Part shown: positions 8,799 to 17,149 of the stretch, one piece after another
Numbering within the stretch: the first letter of the stretch is position 1
Layout: each line of letters starts with the position of its first letter
From: Chara braunii
Taxonomy: Eukaryota; Streptophyta; Charophyceae; Charales; Characeae
DNA length: 25,077 nucleotides
Reading direction: 5' to 3'
NCBI GenBank assembly: GCA_003427395.1
Contig: BFEA01000006.1
Location: 6,234,143 to 6,259,219, forward strand
Made by a program: the position numbers and the translations under genes
The notes under the pieces: model-generated
Told to the model about the DNA's origin: nothing
Database searches by the model: none
The model's input: only the letters and a program-made list of their open reading frames with translations

Positions 8799-9530
8799 TC
8801 ATAAATGAAAAGCCTTCGGTTGGTAGACAGTCGCCCGACACCGGGCCTCACGTAGTGCCTGGAGAACGAGAGCCAGATGTTGCGCATGGTCCTCGACAGA
8901 TCGACTGAATACCAGGATATCATCCAGGTATACAACTACAAACCTGTCCAGGTAAGGCCTGAGTATGCGATGCATCTGTGTCTGGAATGTGCCAGGGGCA
9001 TTGCAGAGACCGAAGGGCATGACCAGGTACTCGTAAGTGCCGTATCTGGTCTTGAAGGCAGTCTTGTGGACATCGCCTTCAGCCATCTCAATCTGGTGGT
9101 AGCGAGATTTGAGATCGATCTTGCAGAAGATTGTACGGCCCTGCACCATATCCAGCAGATCATCAATCCTAGGAAGGGGCTCTGTAAACTTCCTAGTGAT
9201 TTTGTTGAGACCCCTGTAGTCCACACACATTCTGAACTCTCCATTTCCCTTTGGAACAAAGAGAACTGGAGCCCCAAATTCAGATGTGCTGGGTCTGATC
9301 CAGCCCTTGCTGGTCAGGGTCTCAAGTTGTCTCCTGAGCTCATCGAGTTCGGCAGGTGACATCCTGTAGATACGGCCCTTAGGAGGGACCGCACCAGGCA
9401 GGAGCTCAATCCTGTGCTGGGTCTGCCTATGGACAAGTCCAGTAGGCTCCTGCATCAGGTCTGGATACCGGTCCAAAACCTGTTGAATTGGTGAGGGACA
9501 AGGAGCAACATCCACAGCATTTTGTTTCAC
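8799..9530 (-). pseudogene. pol: Reverse transcriptase domain, truncated (element A)
   Basis: The frame carries the Ty3/gypsy RT blocks in order: [61 protein letters not shown] and [12 protein letters not shown]. The two catalytic aspartates of YLDD (about residues 201-204 of 243) and the DLKS aspartate are intact. SRYHQI has arginine where the family usually has glycine. After LVLQALREA the protein loses family resemblance and ends about 15 codons later, so the thumb, RNase H and integrase are missing. The upstream end overlaps the protease frame: the same RT frame continues a little further 5' but meets TAG codons near 9562 and 9574, so a frameshift or nonsense change separates it from the protease. 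Confidence 0.9.
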
Positions 9531-10248
9531 ATATGCAACAAACTGACGTGTGTGGGCAGTCTAGCGAGAGAGCTAGAAAAAACTCGTGTGCCCTCGAGGA
9601 TACAATAGCAGTTGCTGACTGGATGGTACTCATCAGCCCGGACACAAGGCTGATAGTCCCCTCGACAGTCAGGAAGCTCTACCCTACGGATCTGCCAGTC
9701 GATCCTAGGGTTAGTGGCCTCTAGCCACTGCATGGAAAACACAAGATCAAAGGGCACGTTGGGAAACACATAGAAGTTCAAGCGCTGCCTGACCTTCTCT
9801 TGCTTGTCAAATATAGCCGGTAGGTTTTTGACAGCAGAGGTAATCCGGACTGTGGAGGAGTCCCCAATTCGGACTTCCAGTGGTTGCTGTAACTTCACCA
9901 GTCTCCCATCCAGATGCAGCTTGCTGACAGCCTTGGGAGAGATGAAGTTCCTTGTAACCCCACAGTCTAGTAGGCCTTTGATCCTGGCTCCCAGGATGGA
10001 GGGTCGCAGCAAGATGAGGTCTGATTTGTGATTCTTCTTTTCCTGCAGAGACAGGAAAAGATCAACAAAAGTTTGACTATCATCTTCCTGCCACGTCTCA
10101 TCTAAGTCAGGGTCCCTGTAAGTAAAGGATCCTGACGCAGCAACTCCAACAGAATCAGCGAGGGTGGATGCAGAATGAGATCCCTCAGAATCTGATTCAG
10201 CATACGTGGAGGGAGCTGCAAACTCCTCTTCCCTCTGCTGGTCTAGTT
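9527..10248 (-). pseudogene. pol: Pol N-terminus and aspartic protease with altered active site (element A)
   Basis: The pol frame is open from the frameshift heptamer to a TGA at 9527-9529. The first ~75 codons are acidic and Ser-rich, then comes the protease with GLLDCGVTRNFIS (codons 9967-9959 for D-C-G). Ty3-type proteases carry D-S-G or D-T-G here, so serine-to-cysteine is a one-base change at the catalytic triad and probably harmful. The segment DLVFSMQWLEATNPRIDW corresponds to the usual DxVLGMxWL block, with glycine changed to serine. It lies in the -1 frame relative to gag and overlaps gag by only the slippery heptamer, so its expression would need ribosomal frameshifting. Confidence 0.8.
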
Positions 10249-11814
10249 TTTTGGACTAGAACCAGGCTTGCGAGGCATATGGAGACAGTCCTTTAGAAAG
10301 TGGTGCCCCTCGCAGCGAAAACAAACCTCACGGTCCTTCCTCCTCTGCCACTGCCCCTCCTGGATCCTGAGCGCTCTCCAGGGAAGGGTGGAACGATCCA
10401 TGACGTTGACTGGCCAATGGACGTCTCGTGGAAGGTTAGTTCTTTGGGCCTGAGGGGAAGTGGCACGTCCCTTCCCTTTCCCCTTCTGGCTGGCTGAGCT
10501 CTTGCTGCTGCTGTCCTTATTGAACTTTCCCTTGAACATGGCAGCGAGATTCTCAGCCAGGGCAAGAACGGCTGGCTCAACTGCTGATCCTGATGCAGTC
10601 TCAGATGGAGGACTGCCACGCTGAGATGCATCAGAATCAGAACCTGCATCAGCAACCAATAGAGCACCCTTCTTCTTGCGCTGTCCCCTGGAAGAGGGTC
10701 TCCTCCTTCCTTTAGAAGGTTCCTGAACCTTGAGCCGAGACTCCAGGTCGAGGGCCGCTTTGCCAAAGGACCTTCAGTCCTTGTGGCCCTAAGAATAAAG
10801 AGCAATGGAGTAGTCTGGAGGCGCTGCGCGAAGGAAATGGGTGAGCTGGTCAGACTCACTCATCTCCAGACCGGGTGTAGCAGTCAAGCTCTCAAACATG
10901 CTATAGAGCTTGGACAGGGAACCCTCAAACCTGCGTGAGCCCAGCAGCATTACCTTGTCTGCTGCTTTTCGGGCCTGCTCCTTGTCAGCGAACCGATCTC
11001 GTAGGGCCTGCAGCAACCCCTCCACCTTCAACTGCTGTGCCCATTTGTCCATGGCCTGATTCTGTTTTGCTGCAGAGGATGTGCACCATTTCAATGCAGT
11101 CCTCTTCAGGCGACCCAGAATAGTCCCTACCTTTGTCACCTCTGGACAAACAAAGCTGCCCAGGTATGCCTGCATGGCGGTAACCCAATCTGAGACATCC
11201 ACCTTGGGGTCTTCCCCATAATACATAGGAGGTGGTGTCAGCTTGGGCTGCCGCTGATCAGATGTACCAGAGGCGGCAGGAGTAGTGGACACATGAGAAC
11301 CAGCAGGTGAAGATGGTCGACTGCGAGGTGGTGTAGAGGGCGCTAGGGAAGGTTGAGGAGGTTTGGGAGAAGGGACAGGTAGCTGCAAGTGATGCAGGAT
11401 GCAGTTGACACTCGTCGTCAGGGACTCAAGGTTTGCTGCCAGCTTATCAACCTTGGGGTCTATGGCAGAACCTTGGGTCTCGAGGGCGAGTATCCTCTGG
11501 TCCCAATTAGAAAAGTAGGACATGTTGATGGTGTCTGTTAAGAGCACCAGTTCAGCAGTGTCCTTACTGTACTGACTGGATGTACCACTGGCCACAACCT
11601 TTTCAACCTCTTTGCGTAGCTGTCTCCTTCTCTCTTCATTCCTACTAGCCTCCTGAGCTTCCGCCATCTCCTGTTTCAACCGTTGGATCTGGGTCTCTGC
11701 CTTGAGGCGAGCTTGCTCAGCCTCAAGTTGGGCCTGTTCCAGAGGAGAGAGAGGAACCTGAGGAGGGTTAGTGGAAGTTTCACCTCCCTCAACCTTTGTC
11801 TTAGCGTCAGCCAT
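10243..11814 (-). pseudogene. gag: Gag polyprotein with two in-frame stops (element A)
   Basis: One frame (524 codons) runs from ATG at 11814 to TAG at 10243. It begins MADAKTKVEGG, then a charged coiled coil (about residues 25-75, EQAQLEAEQARLKAETQIQ), a Pro/Ser-rich linker, a capsid-like helical region (DWVTAMQAYLGSF to LTHFLRAAPPDYS), a basic region and a zinc knuckle CFRCEGHHFLKDC. Gag forms the particle that packages element RNA. The frame is broken by TAG at 10789-10791 and TGA at 10777-10779, only 12 bases apart; both could be single transitions from CAG and TGG. The knuckle reads C-x2-C-x3-H-x4-C, one residue shorter than the common C-x2-C-x4-H-x4-C. The ATG follows a non-coding leader, and no earlier in-frame ATG is evident. 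Confidence 0.85.
10246..10252 (-). promoter_or_regulatory. Candidate -1 ribosomal frameshift heptamer A AAA AAC at the gag-pol junction
   Basis: On the minus strand the gag codons read CCA AAA AAC TAG, which is the canonical X XXY YYZ slippery site A AAA AAC in the zero frame, with the gag stop TAG (10243-10245) directly after it. The pol frame is exactly the -1 frame and is closed upstream by TAG at 10256-10258, so a shift can only occur within the 10 bases 10246-10255. Ten bases downstream GAGGGA (10230-10235) can pair with TCCCTC (10209-10214) across a 15-base loop, a possible stimulatory stem. This heptamer is known from retroviral gag-pro junctions. Function here is inferred. Confidence 0.75.
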
Positions 11815-12691
11815 AATGTCACACTCACACAGTCGAATAAATATAGACAGGCAGATACAAGGTCAGCAGAGATTATGATTACACACACACACACTGATAT
11901 AATCACTGCCACCTGATGAGAAAAGACGTGGTGTATAGGGCAGAAGAGCGCTCAGCCTCTGTAGGTTGCTGAGGGCTGTCCTGGGTCAGTTTAGGTCACA
12001 ACCAGATAAAATCAGACTTGCGATTTTTCATTCACAGCCCAGAACCCTCTTCTGAGTAATTATCCCCAAAATCGCTGTCAGATACATAGCCAGGATGCAA
12101 CCTTGGACTGTAAGTAGGCAGATTAGAATAGCGCAGAGAGTCAGTAGCAATCCCAGAACCCAGTAGTCAACCAAGATGCAGCGGATGACTGATCAGGCTA
12201 TTTTTAGACTCCTACTACTGACACTGGCACTGTAGGACCTTGTATGCCCCACTATAGGTGAGGCGAAGTACAAATATCACTGTACCTGACTCAAAACATC
12301 AAATCCAGTATAGCGCTTTCAGACACTGACTCGATACTGAATTGCGATTTCAAGGTGACTGACAAACTGAAATTCTGACGGACAGAACCTAAGTTATGAC
12401 AAACCCTAGCTGCCCCAAGCACTGGCTATGGCAGCGCAACATTCAGAACTTCATTATCATTGAGTATCACACCGCCCAACAGAAAGAAACGCAGCAGAAG
12501 ACTCAGAGGAGCGAAGTGAAAGCAAACACAAACAGTGAATTCTCTCCACACTGGTCCCAACAATCGTTCATAGAAGACAACCGAGTGATCACAACCAGAA
12601 ATCAATGAAGAGATGACAACTCAAACACAGCATTACAACTGTTTATTAAACTCAGAGCATTGTTTCCACTGAATACCCTCAGAACGCTGTT

Positions 12692-12715
12692 GCGCTACCC
12701 TCAGAGGGGTAGCGC
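12692..12715. repeat. Perfect 9-bp stem-loop in the element A leader
   Basis: GCGCTACCC (12692-12700) pairs perfectly with GGGTAGCGC (12707-12715) across a 6-base loop TCAGAG. It is GC-rich and would be stable in RNA on either strand. It lies about 880 bases upstream of the gag ATG; a packaging or terminator role is possible but unproven. Confidence 0.55.
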
Positions 12716-12912
12716 CTCAACGCCAACACCCTGAACAGCTAAAAATAGCACCGAAACCCCAGGTAACACCCAGCGCCACCCTGACATCCAACTCAGTGGC
12801 CTGCGCCAAAGTGAAACAGGCTCCCAGAGCCAATCGCCATCCACATGATGAAGAAGCTCAACGCCAACAGTCCCTTATGAAGATGAAGTCCAGACGATGA
12901 TATCTCTGAGAA

Positions 12913-12932
12913 GATGCAGCTATGGCTGCATC
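12913..12932. repeat. 8-bp-arm palindrome with GCTATGG core
   Basis: GATGCAGC and GCTGCATC are perfectly complementary around TATG. It contains one of the 15 plus-strand GCTATGG words of this window. Confidence 0.45.
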
Positions 12933-13192
12933 GCCACTGGGACCCTACTCCTGAGGAGGGTCAGCAGTGCACCACGTGCTCCAACGCATCAGACCTCTGA
13001 TAGCCCAGACCGCTTCAACTCCCCGAGAGTCAGAGCGGACAGCGTTGACCCCAGTCCGGTCAGCGCTCCGAACGTCTGGCTATGTCCGCCGTCTCCAACA
13101 CCGGAATCAGCAACCACGACCTGACACCGTGTGCGCAGAAACTTCCACCACGAAGTGTCAACTGCCAAAAGCCCAGGACCGATGTCCCCATC

Positions 13193-13206
13193 CTATCTAT
13201 ACCCTA
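13193..13206 (-). promoter_or_regulatory. TATA-like box upstream of element A gag
   Basis: The minus strand reads GGGTATAGATAGG, a reasonable TATA box about 1.39 kb upstream of the gag ATG. It is the best promoter-like word in the leader region. No start-site or LTR repeat supports it further. Confidence 0.25.
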
Positions 13207-13213
13207 GCACTAG

Positions 13214-13250
13214 CCTAGACCGACCTAGACCGGACTGACTGACCGACCGG
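13214..13250 (+). repeat. Short tandem repeat of CCTAGACCG / ACTGACTGACCG
   Basis: CCTAGACCGA (13214-13223) is followed directly by CCTAGACCGG (13224-13233) and then an ACTGACTGACCGACCGG run. This is a short local duplication series. Confidence 0.5.
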
Positions 13251-13259
13251 TACCGTTTC

Positions 13260-13635
13260 TGTTTCGGCCTCTAGGGCCTCTCCCTACCCGGCTATAGGTT
13301 ATAGGACCGTCTATCAGCATAGGCCCATAGGGCCTGTCCGTACTATGGGTAGCCCGGGTCTGCTATTCGCAGTTAGGGTAGCTGTAGGAAAATCGAGTTA
13401 GTACGGGGTCCATATTTCTATATTTACAGATATGTCCCTCACGAATTTTCCATACAGGCAGGTCTCTCGGTTAGTCCTCAGCGAAACAAAATTACGAATC
13501 TGTCCCTAACCATAATACAGCGTCGTCAGAGCAAGGCTACAGGCGACCTGGAACCAGCAAGTCATTGCAGCCTGAGTTTCAGAGCCGGTGGTTCTGATGA
13601 ACGACCGAAAATGGCCCTTCGTTTCAGGCAAAAAA
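13260..13635. other. Intergenic GC-rich then mixed DNA with GGCC palindromes
   Basis: No gene recognised. The stretch contains AGGCCCATAGGGCCT (6-bp arms around ATA) near 13327 and several CTATAGG and CTATGGG words. Confidence 0.35.
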
Positions 13636-13681
13636 GGCTATTGCCGTTTTTAGGCCGAGGCTATTGCCGTTTTTAGGCTGA
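13636..13681 (+). repeat. Two tandem 23-bp repeats
   Basis: The units 13636-13658 and 13659-13681 both begin GGCTATTGCCGTTTTTAGGC and differ only at one position near the end. Near-identity suggests a recent duplication. Confidence 0.8.
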
Positions 13682-13690
13682 AACGACACA

Positions 13691-13780
13691 GGGACTGTAG
13701 GCCCCTGTTTTCAGGCTTTCGGGCTGAACAGTCATGGGCCTGTAGGCCCTGGTTTTCAGGCTTTCAGCCTGAGGGATGCC
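13691..13780 (+). repeat. Two tandem ~45-bp repeats with a GGGCCTGTAGGCCC palindrome
   Basis: Units start at 13691 (GGGACTGTAGGCCCCTG) and 13736 (GGGCCTGTAGGCCCTGG), both followed by GTTTTCAGGCTTTC. A partial third unit may begin near 13782. The second unit contains GGGCCTGTAGGCCC, with 6-bp arms. A minus-strand frame through here (13673-14092) encodes the duplicated peptide but has no recognised domain. Confidence 0.7.
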
Positions 13781-13784
13781 GGGC

Positions 13785-14284
13785 CTGGAAAATGGCCCTC
13801 GTGTGCAGGCGCAGCATGTAACATCGATAGAATCAAACAGCACGTAGGGAAGGGACGTAACAGACAGTACCAGGTTCATTTTATGTATCACCCGGTGGAC
13901 GATCTCTACTGAATCTCCAAGCAGGAACTGCTGCGCAGCGCACCCCACATTGTTAAGACCTATGAGCGAGAAATCGCCTCTAATGCTGTACCTAAAATCT
14001 CTGCAAAGCTCACAGCAACGGAGTACTCTAGAAATCTCTTTGCTTTGTTTGCACATGATGCGTTTGTCGGGGACTCGGAATGAGTTACTCACTTGAAGGG
14101 ACCTCGCTCATAAGGTGGGGGTAGTTTGATGACCTGACCAAACACGGACTGAGACACACAGCTGATTTCTGAGTTTTGCTCATGGACTGAATGCCTTGCT
14201 GAGTTTCCCGCTTGCTACTGAGTTCTCCAAGTCTGTGTGTGTGCACACTTGCTGGTCTGCATGTCTGCCTGAGTGCTGTTGGCA
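13785..14284. other. Intergenic DNA, no gene recognised
   Basis: The minus-strand frame to 14092 is mostly ordinary-looking in composition (segments such as RVPDKRIMCKQSKEISRVL), but it has no motif I can name and its C-terminal third is repeat-derived. It could be a real exon or chance. Confidence 0.25.
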
Positions 14285-14306
14285 TGTGTGTGTGTGTGTG
14301 TGTGTG
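14285..14306 (+). repeat. (TG)11 microsatellite
   Basis: Eleven uninterrupted TG dinucleotides. Confidence 0.95.
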
Positions 14307-14360
14307 ACCCGCAAGGGCACTTGTTCCTTCATTGGGCCCGCAGGGCCGGTACTTACCTGT

Positions 14361-14471
14361 GGCCGTGACATTGAGGATTGCAGCAGGGAAAACTCTCACG
14401 TGGCGGGGGAAGAGGCCCGCAACACTTGAAGCAGCGGGGAAACATTCAAGTAGCAGGTAGGTCGGTACCAC
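14361..14471 (-). other. Possible minus-strand exon ending in a consensus donor
   Basis: On the minus strand an open frame beginning at ATG 14471 (MVPTYLLLECFPAASSV) runs into CACAG|GTAAGTACC near 14361, a near-perfect 5' splice site. The frame is hydrophobic and alanine-rich. It lies about 400 bases downstream, in minus-strand sense, of another candidate exon at 14875-15066, so the two may belong to one gene. No family recognised. Confidence 0.3.
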
Positions 14472-14479
14472 ACCCTGAA

Positions 14480-14874
14480 GAGGTAGATGTGCCGGGTACT
14501 CGAGGTCGAGCAGAAGAAGACAAAGTTGGCATTTTTAGAGGCCCAGTAGTTGTAGGCTAGGTCTAGGCGGGTACCAGTCCAGCCAGTCTGAGTCTAGGGC
14601 CTGTACGGCAATATCAGAGTCTGCAATGATGTTTCCCTCCGAAAGGGAGGAGGTACTGGTTGCTTGGAAGGCCGAGCGGTCTGGAAGTCACCGCCCAAGA
14701 GGCAGGCAGGCCGCTATATCTCCAGGCCGGGTGAAGAGCCCAGCCTCATTGTCGGTGTGCAGGTTTGGCGACACACTGGTTGGAGCGCTGGCTGGAGCAG
14801 CGCTGCTGGGGAAGGAGCAAGGACATGGAGGAGGAAGAAGGCCAGGCGGAAGGGGGAGCGCCAGAGGTGCTTAC
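14480..14874. other. Candidate intron or intergenic DNA
   Basis: GC-rich DNA between two candidate minus-strand exons. The plus-strand frames here (14626-14994 and 14664-14927) have no domain and overlap the minus-strand candidate exon. No repeats of note. Confidence 0.25.
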
Positions 14875-15066
14875 CTGGCTATGGTGGTTGCCATCTTCAT
14901 CACCTTGGTGGGCGCTGCAGCAGGTAGGCCCCCATTGGGGCAGAGCTACACCAAGAAGCTTCGAGGCACAGTCAGGCATGGCGGCCTGAGCTAGAGCAGC
15001 CGTAGCTGCTTCGTGTTGTCCTTTGGAGAGCCGGGCCATGCCCCGGTAGTCGGCCATAGCCTCGAC
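14875..15066 (-). other. Candidate internal exon, 64 codons, flanked by strong splice signals
   Basis: On the minus strand a long pyrimidine tract ending CTTCTTCCTCCTAG precedes the segment, and CAG|GTAAGC follows it. Between them is exactly 192 bases, 64 open codons in phase 0-0, beginning VEAMADYRGMARLSKGQHEA and continuing ATAALAQAAMPDCASKLLG. The first half is alanine-rich and helix-like; the second is Gly/His/Asp-rich. The reading frame, the acceptor and the donor all agree, which is the best splice-supported exon in the window. I do not recognise the protein. The ATG at 15057 could also act as a start if the acceptor is not used. Confidence 0.45.
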
Positions 15067-15308
15067 CTAGGAGGAAGAAGGAGAGAGGCGGCCATGGCTA
15101 TGGTGGACCTCAAGTGCAACCTGCAGTAGAAGAGGGATTCGGACATTGATTCTGGTTCAGCCATTCAACATTGTATTATTATTTCTTGTGTGAATAAGAG
15201 AGGAGTAGTTAAGGAGGAGGAGAGTGTTTGGCGAAGAAGAAGAGCGCTAGCTTTTGTGTATGCTGGTGTACATCATCTTCTTCTTCTTTCTTTCTTCTTC
15301 TTCTTCTT

Positions 15309-15341
<33 letters not shown>

Positions 15342-16002
15342 ACCTTCTCTCTCCTCTCAAGTTCATTCATTTCTTTTGCAATTGGACGGCATTGTTCTAT
15401 CTGATGAATTTGTACTTCAAAATTGGCCAGGATCATAACAATACATTCGCAAAGCTAGTTGAATTGGCGTCTCCTTTTGTTCTTCCCCTTTGTTTCTTCC
15501 CTCACCTCTTTTGTGCATGGATGTGCGTGTATGAGCAAGGCAACTTCTTCTGTGTATGCATCACCGTGCCCTTCCCTCACGAGTGTGATGATGGATGTAT
15601 GCAGTCAGTTTTGAGTCACGATGACTCAGATCTGTGTATTTCAGTCTTCCGCTGCATTGTTATGGCTCTTTCTTCGGTCGGTTCTCGGGTTCTGCGCCAT
15701 GTCTTTCCGATTTTCGGGCATGTGACATAGGGTTTTCTTTATCAAGAGACTGCAGTGCACTGTACTCTCCTAATTGGTGTGCATTTCCACTTTCGTATTC
15801 TGCTTTCAACTCGGCTCATTCATGCTTGGTCTTCTATGACATTTTGTATTCTGGAAAATTGGTGTTGTCATCACGTGGTTCCTTGGAGAATCAAATTAAT
15901 TAGTTAAATTTAATCAATTTTAATGCATTTTTAAGTGAATTAGTTGATAAAGAATCTCATTCTTGTAGATATCATCGTGATTCTGCTGGATATTCAGTGC
16001 AG
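15067..16002 (+). other. AT-richer DNA left of the 16003 candidate exon (possible intron)
   Basis: Composition changes from GC-rich to AT/T-rich near 15150. No complete gene is visible. The frame at 15254-15730 runs through the TTC microsatellite and is not supported by motifs. A T-rich stretch and CAG at 16000-16002 precede a candidate exon. Confidence 0.3.
15276..15338 (+). repeat. (TTC)n microsatellite
   Basis: About 60 bases of TTC/CTT repeats with one interruption (CTTTCTTTC) near 15288-15296. It lies in DNA that is probably intronic or intergenic. Confidence 0.95.
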
Positions 16003-16104
16003 GCAATCCTTATGTGGAGTATGCAATCCAATATGCTGTTGCTGTGGCAAAGTTGTTAAGGAGGCAAGAGGATCAGGCAAATCTGTTATGCCAGTTGCAA
16101 CAAG
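16003..16104 (+). other. Candidate internal exon, 102 bases, with a GC-type donor
   Basis: After GTGCAG the sequence reads as 34 codons' worth of open frame (phase 1 entry), with segments NPYVEYAIQYAVAVAKLLRR and QEDQANLLCQLQQ. It is an amphipathic, glutamine-rich helix with ordinary codon use. It ends AAG|GCAAGT, the consensus for the rarer GC-AG introns, followed by T-rich intron-like DNA. The flanks are AT-rich and lack the low-complexity character of the rest, so a real host gene is plausible. I do not recognise the family. A GT donor 4 bases downstream (AA|GTTGTA) is a weaker alternative. Confidence 0.45.
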
Positions 16105-16992
16105 GCAAGTTGTACTTTTTTTCTCTTTGTTTTGTCTTACAAGTTATGCATTTTATAATTTACTGCCGCTATGTTTGAATCTTTGAGTAATTTTGAATAC
16201 TCTTTTTGTTTTTGAAACAAGTGAACTCATTCATTGAGCCATAGAGTGAATGGTGTTTTACATGCGGCGCATCGCATGAGTGTCGGGCACACACGTGTGG
16301 CACAAAGTGCTTGCACATGTGGTCCGCTGCATCCCATAAAATAGGGTTCCATTGAAAATTAGGGAATGTGGGGAACGGTTGCAAGGCTTGCCCCTCCCCT
16401 CAAAAAAACAAGAGGGAGAAAAAAGCAAATTCAAGGCCACGCCCCATTCGGGAATGTATGCAAGTGATGCTTCTGTTCTGATACAGTCATAAAGCATTTG
16501 GATCCTACTATACAGAACAGATAGTTCTGACAGTAGTTCGTTTTTCTTTTTTCCTGGTAATAGTAAGGACATTTCTTTTGCTGCACAACGGATTCTTCTG
16601 ACATTAGCTAGCTCTGAGATTTGTGAAGTTGTTACCTATCTGCAAGGAAAATGAGCGATAGTGAAATGACAGAATTCCAGAATGCAAAATCACATTGAAT
16701 GCCAGAAAGTCCGACGCTGTCCAGAAAGCAGAAATGCACCGATGTTCCACCAACTGAGAACCAAAGCACCAAATCCGAATGTCAATGAGAGCATACTCGC
16801 GCCACCACTAACATATGTATCCCGAGCCCTTCCTCGTACTTGGCACTCAGCGCCCAGACTACAATCACACAGCTACTACCAGCCTACAAATTGACAATGC
16901 AACCAACCTCTTGACGTCAGCAGCAACAACCGAAGTACATGAACATGTCGACCCATCGCCAAGACTGGGTACATGCCCTCACATCCTCATCC

Positions 16993-16995
<3 letters not shown>
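16105..16995. other. AT-rich intron-like or intergenic DNA
   Basis: T-rich DNA follows the candidate donor at 16105. A minus-strand frame at 16258-16572 and a plus-strand frame at 16682-16894 have no motif. I see no RNA gene and no repeat of note before the TC microsatellite. Confidence 0.35.

Positions 16996-17065
<70 letters not shown>
16996..17065 (+). repeat. (TC)35 microsatellite
   Basis: Seventy bases of uninterrupted TC, preceded by CTCATCCTCA. A second TC run, also preceded by CTCA, closes the window at 25039. Confidence 0.98.
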
Positions 17066-17068
<3 letters not shown>

Positions 17069-17149
17069 CTCGACTTCTACACCCATGTCTTCTCCCTCAT
17101 ACACGAAGACCACCACCACCTCCCCTGACTTAGTCCAAGCCCAAGCCCA

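Larger units (their letters stand above)
11815..13185 (-). other. Untranslated leader / possible 5' LTR of element A
   Basis: This 1.37 kb upstream of gag has no convincing gene. It holds a (CA)n run at 11881-11893, balanced AT content to about 12640, then GC-richer DNA with repeated CTCAG and CCAACGCC words. It is where the 5' LTR, primer-binding site and packaging signal of element A would be. I did not find the initiator-methionine tRNA primer complement, and with the 3' LTR missing the LTR limits cannot be set. Confidence 0.4.
8815..13210 (-). mobile_element. Element A: truncated Ty3/gypsy retrotransposon (leader-gag-PR-RT)
   Basis: On the minus strand the order is leader, Gag (from 11814), protease, reverse transcriptase, the order of a Ty3/gypsy element. 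RNase H and integrase are absent: homology stops about 30 codons after the YLDD motif, near 8815-8830. Only the 5' side could hold an LTR, and without a second copy I cannot define it; the right boundary is set at a TATA-like word near 13200 only as a guess. Premature stops in gag and frameshifts in pol show decay. Integration may have been earlier than the event that cut off the 3' half. Confidence 0.8.

Noticed and set aside
8760-8815. AATAAA-like word on the minus strand after the RT of element A, as a poly(A) signal
   Set aside because: The region is generally A/T-homopolymer-rich and lies beyond the truncation point, so the match is not informative.
11881-11893. Short (CA)n run as a regulatory element
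   Set aside because: It is a simple microsatellite with no other support.
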